This document shows positions 62,500-64,000 of a DNA stretch of 64,000 bases, one piece after another; the first letter of the stretch is position 1; each line of letters starts with the position of its first letter. A model generated the notes under the pieces. The model ran no database searches and had not been told where the DNA came from. It saw nothing but the letters and a program-made list of their open reading frames with translations. The stretch is from Adiantum capillus-veneris (Eukaryota > Streptophyta > Polypodiopsida > Polypodiales > Pteridaceae). The stretch is from positions 151,500,140 through 151,564,139 of the forward strand of contig CM043955.1 in the NCBI GenBank assembly GCA_014529385.2. Direction: 5' to 3'. The position numbers and the translations under genes are program-made.

Positions 62500-64000
62500 G
62501 CAATATTAGTGTCTAACTCATCCTCGCAATCCGCACAAGCAATAGATGAATCACAATCCACTTGATTCATAGAATTGATTCTCGGATGTGGGGGTTGTTG
62601 TCATAGCATTGGAGGTGGTAATGGTGTTGTTTGAACAACATTTTGGGCCCTAGGGACCATGTGTTGTGATGGTTGTTCAAGAGGTGGGGCCGGCATCAAT
62701 GTAGACTCTCAAGATGTGTCTGTCCATGCTAAGGTTGGTCTATTGGGTCCATCACTCATTTAAATACTATGCAATCCTTGGCATGATGACCATACCTCCC
62801 ACATGCATTGCAATTGCCATTAAATTTAACTCTAAACATAGGGGATTTACCGGTACTATGTGGACCAAATCAAACTAAGCACCATTGTTGCTCCCTTCTT
62901 GGATACATATGATTGTTTTGTGGAGCACAATTTTCTCTAAGACTTTCTTGAATGGCTTGGTGAGATCTGATAAAGTCATCTCATATTTCTTTGGCTCTTT
63001 AGCAATAGGATTTATGGTCATTGGATCATGCCCCAATGCTTGCGAGCTCGTAGATTTAGGCTCAACAGACACTATTTCTCCTTGAATCATTAAATTATCC
63101 TTGAATTGGATCGCATTGGTGGTGACTGCTTTCCAAGTGGTGATACCTCTAATGACTAGGGCATTGTAGATATCCTCATTTCGTAGTCACTTAATGAGTC
63201 TATCGAGCAATTGGTTATTATTGAAGCGCTCATTTGGATTAAAATGAAAATTCAAATGCTTCAAGCGATTAATAAAGTCTCTCATTGACCCCCTTCCTCT
63301 CATTGGGCTTTTTGGACCTGAGCTGCTACACCCCAAAGCACTCCCTCTCGTAAGTACTCTTTCAAGAACAATCTCCTAAGATTAGGGTAAATCGTTTTCT
63401 CTTCCACCCTTAAGGTCCTACACCAATCCCCATCCTTCCCACTAAATTTCAAACTTAAAGCATTACTCTTATGCAGGTCATTGCGTTCTCCTAGGGAATC
63501 GCAGATTTGTTCAAATACTTTGATATGTTTTCTCACATCCCCGTCTCAACTAAATAATTGTGTGAGCTTGGCTATTAGTATTGCCTTACTTCTAGGCTCT
63601 CTATTAAGAGTGTTACGCATATTTTCAAAAATAGATCAATCGATAGATTGAGAAAATGTTGCCAAGTCACCCAAGTGAGCAGGTATAGTGAGCTTGGCTA
63701 TTTGTACTTCCTTACTTCTAGGCTCTCTATCAGGCATGTTATGCATATTTTTAGCAATAGATCGATCGATAGCTTGAGAAAATGCTTCCAAGTCACCCAA
63801 GTGAGCAGGTATAGTGGGTATAGGCGCTCTTGAGACTACATGTGGAATAGGGGTTGGCATTGAGTTAGGCCTATGGATGATCCTCAGGTCCCAAGCTGGG
63901 TACGATGTTGTTCCATGTGGTGACCCAAAGTTCATATGTGTGGCCTGGGCATAGCAGATGTGGGACATGCTAATGCTAGTTGGTTTGGTCTCATTGAAAT
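62500..64000 (-). pseudogene. Ty3/gypsy element C: gag region (runs off the window)
   Basis: Minus-strand frames: 63968-63636 (MSHICYAQATHMNFGSPHGT, then repeated IPAHLGDLEAFSQAIDRSIA), 63536-63300 (a retrotransposon-gag pattern with LSLKFSGKDGDWCRTL and NLRRLFLKEY), 63090-62875, then the CCHC zinc knuckle CNACGRYGHHAKDC at 62771-62812. Stops and frame changes separate them. The body of the element would continue right (upstream) outside the window, while what should follow gag on the left is cut off near 62.4-62.5 kb. It is a third family, distinct from A and B. Confidence 0.65.
63564..63815. repeat. 126-bp in-frame tandem duplication in element C gag
   Basis: Copies at 63564-63689 and 63690-63815 begin GAGCTTGGCTATT and end AGCAGGTATAGT. 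They differ at around a dozen positions. The length is a multiple of three. Confidence 0.85.

Overview
The window looks like repeat-dense nuclear DNA of a land plant. The supporting evidence is plant-type Ty1/copia elements primed by initiator tRNA-Met, a Ty3/gypsy element with a tRNA-Asp-like primer site, a CACTA (En/Spm) transposon with TNP2/DUF4216/Transposase_24 genes, GT-AG introns, and a captured heavy-metal-associated isoprenylated plant protein (HIPP) fragment. The species cannot be fixed from the sequence; a non-flowering plant is only a guess. I found no ordinary single-copy host gene, rRNA, tRNA or CRISPR. Nearly everything is mobile DNA, much of it nested.

Layout. 1-2.8 kb: edge of one LTR element (gag-like, minus) and LTR-like DNA with a repeated palindrome. 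2.83-11.28 kb: decayed minus-strand gypsy element A. 11.3-15.0 kb: its probable 5' LTR, unclassified relics and tandem repeats. 15.05-21.2 kb: decayed minus-strand gypsy element B, with a 299-bp solo LTR in its integrase. 21.8-32.7 kb (plus): decayed transposase-like gene 1, with an intron made of CACTT/AAGTG repeats; its second exon is split by a 1.4-kb LTR element (TSD TCTAC) that itself carries a 5.6-kb copia element (TSD TCAAG). 32.72-43.06 kb: a 10.3-kb DNA transposon with about 50-bp terminal inverted repeats, inserted at the 3' end of gene 1. 43.1-61.9 kb (minus): unidentified gene 2, split by a copia element (TSD ACTTT) that carries a 7.2-kb CACTA element (TSD TCA). 62.3-64 kb: a short stretch resembling the 10.3-kb transposon's terminus, then gag of a third gypsy element.

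The most striking item is the 10.3-kb transposon. It carries four spliced genes: a DDE-like transposase (33.05-35.75 kb), two unknown genes (35.76-37.25 and 40.79-42.67 kb, minus), and a gene at 38.35-40.44 kb that fuses a histone H3-like tail and histone fold to a Ulp1/SENP-like (C48) cysteine protease. I know of no described transposon protein with this architecture. A plausible reading, which is inference, is that the H3 part tethers the protein to chromatin while the protease acts on SUMO-like conjugates or on element proteins.

Other notable items: both gypsy elements carry a second retropepsin-like domain downstream of the integrase; the CACTA element holds a HIPP fragment with CxxC and CaaX motifs, bracketed by direct repeats; variants of one CACTT/AAGTG repeat fill the intron of gene 1 and the spacers of gene 2; and the divergent promoter region upstream of the H3-Ulp1 gene contains repeats that each include a splice-donor-like GTAAGT.
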